NCBI GenBank assembly: GCA_029717555.1
Contig: JAMDHS010000061.1
Coordinates: forward strand, 1 to 64,000
Length of the DNA: 64,000 nt
Reading direction: 5' to 3'
From: Peribolospora baueri
Taxonomy: Eukaryota > Basidiomycota > Peribolosporomycetes > Peribolosporales > Peribolosporaceae
Positions 63,933-64,000 of this stretch are shown piece after piece. How positions within the stretch are numbered: the stretch's first letter is position 1; each line of letters opens with the position of its first letter. Under the pieces are notes generated by a model, which had not been told where the DNA came from, did no database searches, and saw only the letters and a program-made list of their open reading frames with translations. Position numbers and translations under genes: made by a program.

Positions 63933-64000
63933 TTATGCGAAAGGATCAAACTCTCCCAAGTCGTTCTTCTCGCGTCCTCCTCCTCCACCTCCGGCACTGG
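63933..64000 (-). CDS. Possible 3' end of a minus-strand gene running off the window
   Basis: From the window edge the minus strand reads SAGGGGGGREKNDLGEFDPF then Ala and TAA at 63933-63935. The Gly run followed by an acidic-aromatic DLGEFDPFA end looks like a real disordered C-terminus. Only 21 residues are visible. Another minus-strand frame is also open (PEVEEEDARRTTWESL), so the call is weak. Confidence 0.25.
   Translation of the reverse strand, partial: SAGGGGGGREKNDLGEFDPFA

Overview
This is a gene-dense, GC-rich fungal nuclear window. Almost every gene is cut by several short introns with GTRAGT-like donors and CAG/TAG acceptors. The gene set is fungal: OPI1, RIM20/PalA, SEN15, SEH1, MRE11, cyclin C, a DHHC acyltransferase with the ERF2-type motif, a hexose transporter, GH18 and A1 proteases. 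Intron density and product types suggest a basidiomycete, possibly a yeast-forming lineage (inference only; no rRNA or marker locus is present). All gene models below come from reading splice sites by eye. Phases were checked so that summed exon lengths close in frame, except where stated.

Layout. 1-0.9 kb: 3' part of an 8-residue-repeat protein (+). 1.4-4.4 kb: 15-exon MFS sugar transporter (-) with a 5-nt microexon. 5.2-6.0 kb: SDH assembly factor 2 (-). 6.6-8.1 kb: secreted GH18 glycosidase (-). 8.1-10.3 kb: no gene recognised. 10.3-14.2 kb: SH3-PX-BAR sorting nexin (-), divergent from a small SEN15 gene (+, 14.4-15.2 kb). 16.3-16.9 kb: degraded carboxymuconolactone decarboxylase/enol-lactonase fusion (+). 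17.8-19.4 kb: RNase H2 catalytic subunit (-). 20.2-22.6 kb: unresolved probable gene (+). 22.8-24.9 kb: SEH1 nucleoporin (+).

25.6-28.6 kb: OPI1-type lipid regulator (-). 29.6-33.1 kb: RIM20/PalA BRO1 protein (-). 33.6-35.3 kb: oleate-desaturase-like gene that looks broken (-). 35.3-35.9 kb: hotdog thioesterase (-). 37.1-38.6 kb: SAM methyltransferase (-), divergent from a YheT/EHT1-like hydrolase (+, 39.4-41.7 kb). 43.3-44.7 kb: low-complexity protein with three copies of an SMDDVF-type repeat (+). 44.7-47.7 kb: long pyrimidine-rich gene-poor stretch. 47.7-49.3 kb: aspergillopepsin-like protease without cysteines (+). 50.3-51.9 kb: secreted PLC-like phosphodiesterase, probably GPI-anchored (+). 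53.0-56.4 kb: MRE11 (+). 56.8-57.0 kb: a 93-nt-arm inverted repeat. 57.3-59.2 kb: cyclin C (-), divergent from an ERF2-like palmitoyltransferase (+, 60.0-63.4 kb). The last 68 bases may hold the 3' end of another minus-strand gene.

The genes are mostly unrelated housekeeping functions (DNA repair, RNA processing, Mediator kinase module, endosomal sorting, nuclear pore). The one loose functional grouping is 25-42 kb, where a phospholipid-synthesis regulator, a fatty-acid desaturase relic, an acyl thioesterase, a methyltransferase and an acyl-ester hydrolase lie together. I found no clear mobile element, CRISPR array or tRNA. The most unusual signals are the tiny exons, the large inverted repeat, two decaying catabolic/lipid genes, and the cysteine-free protease.
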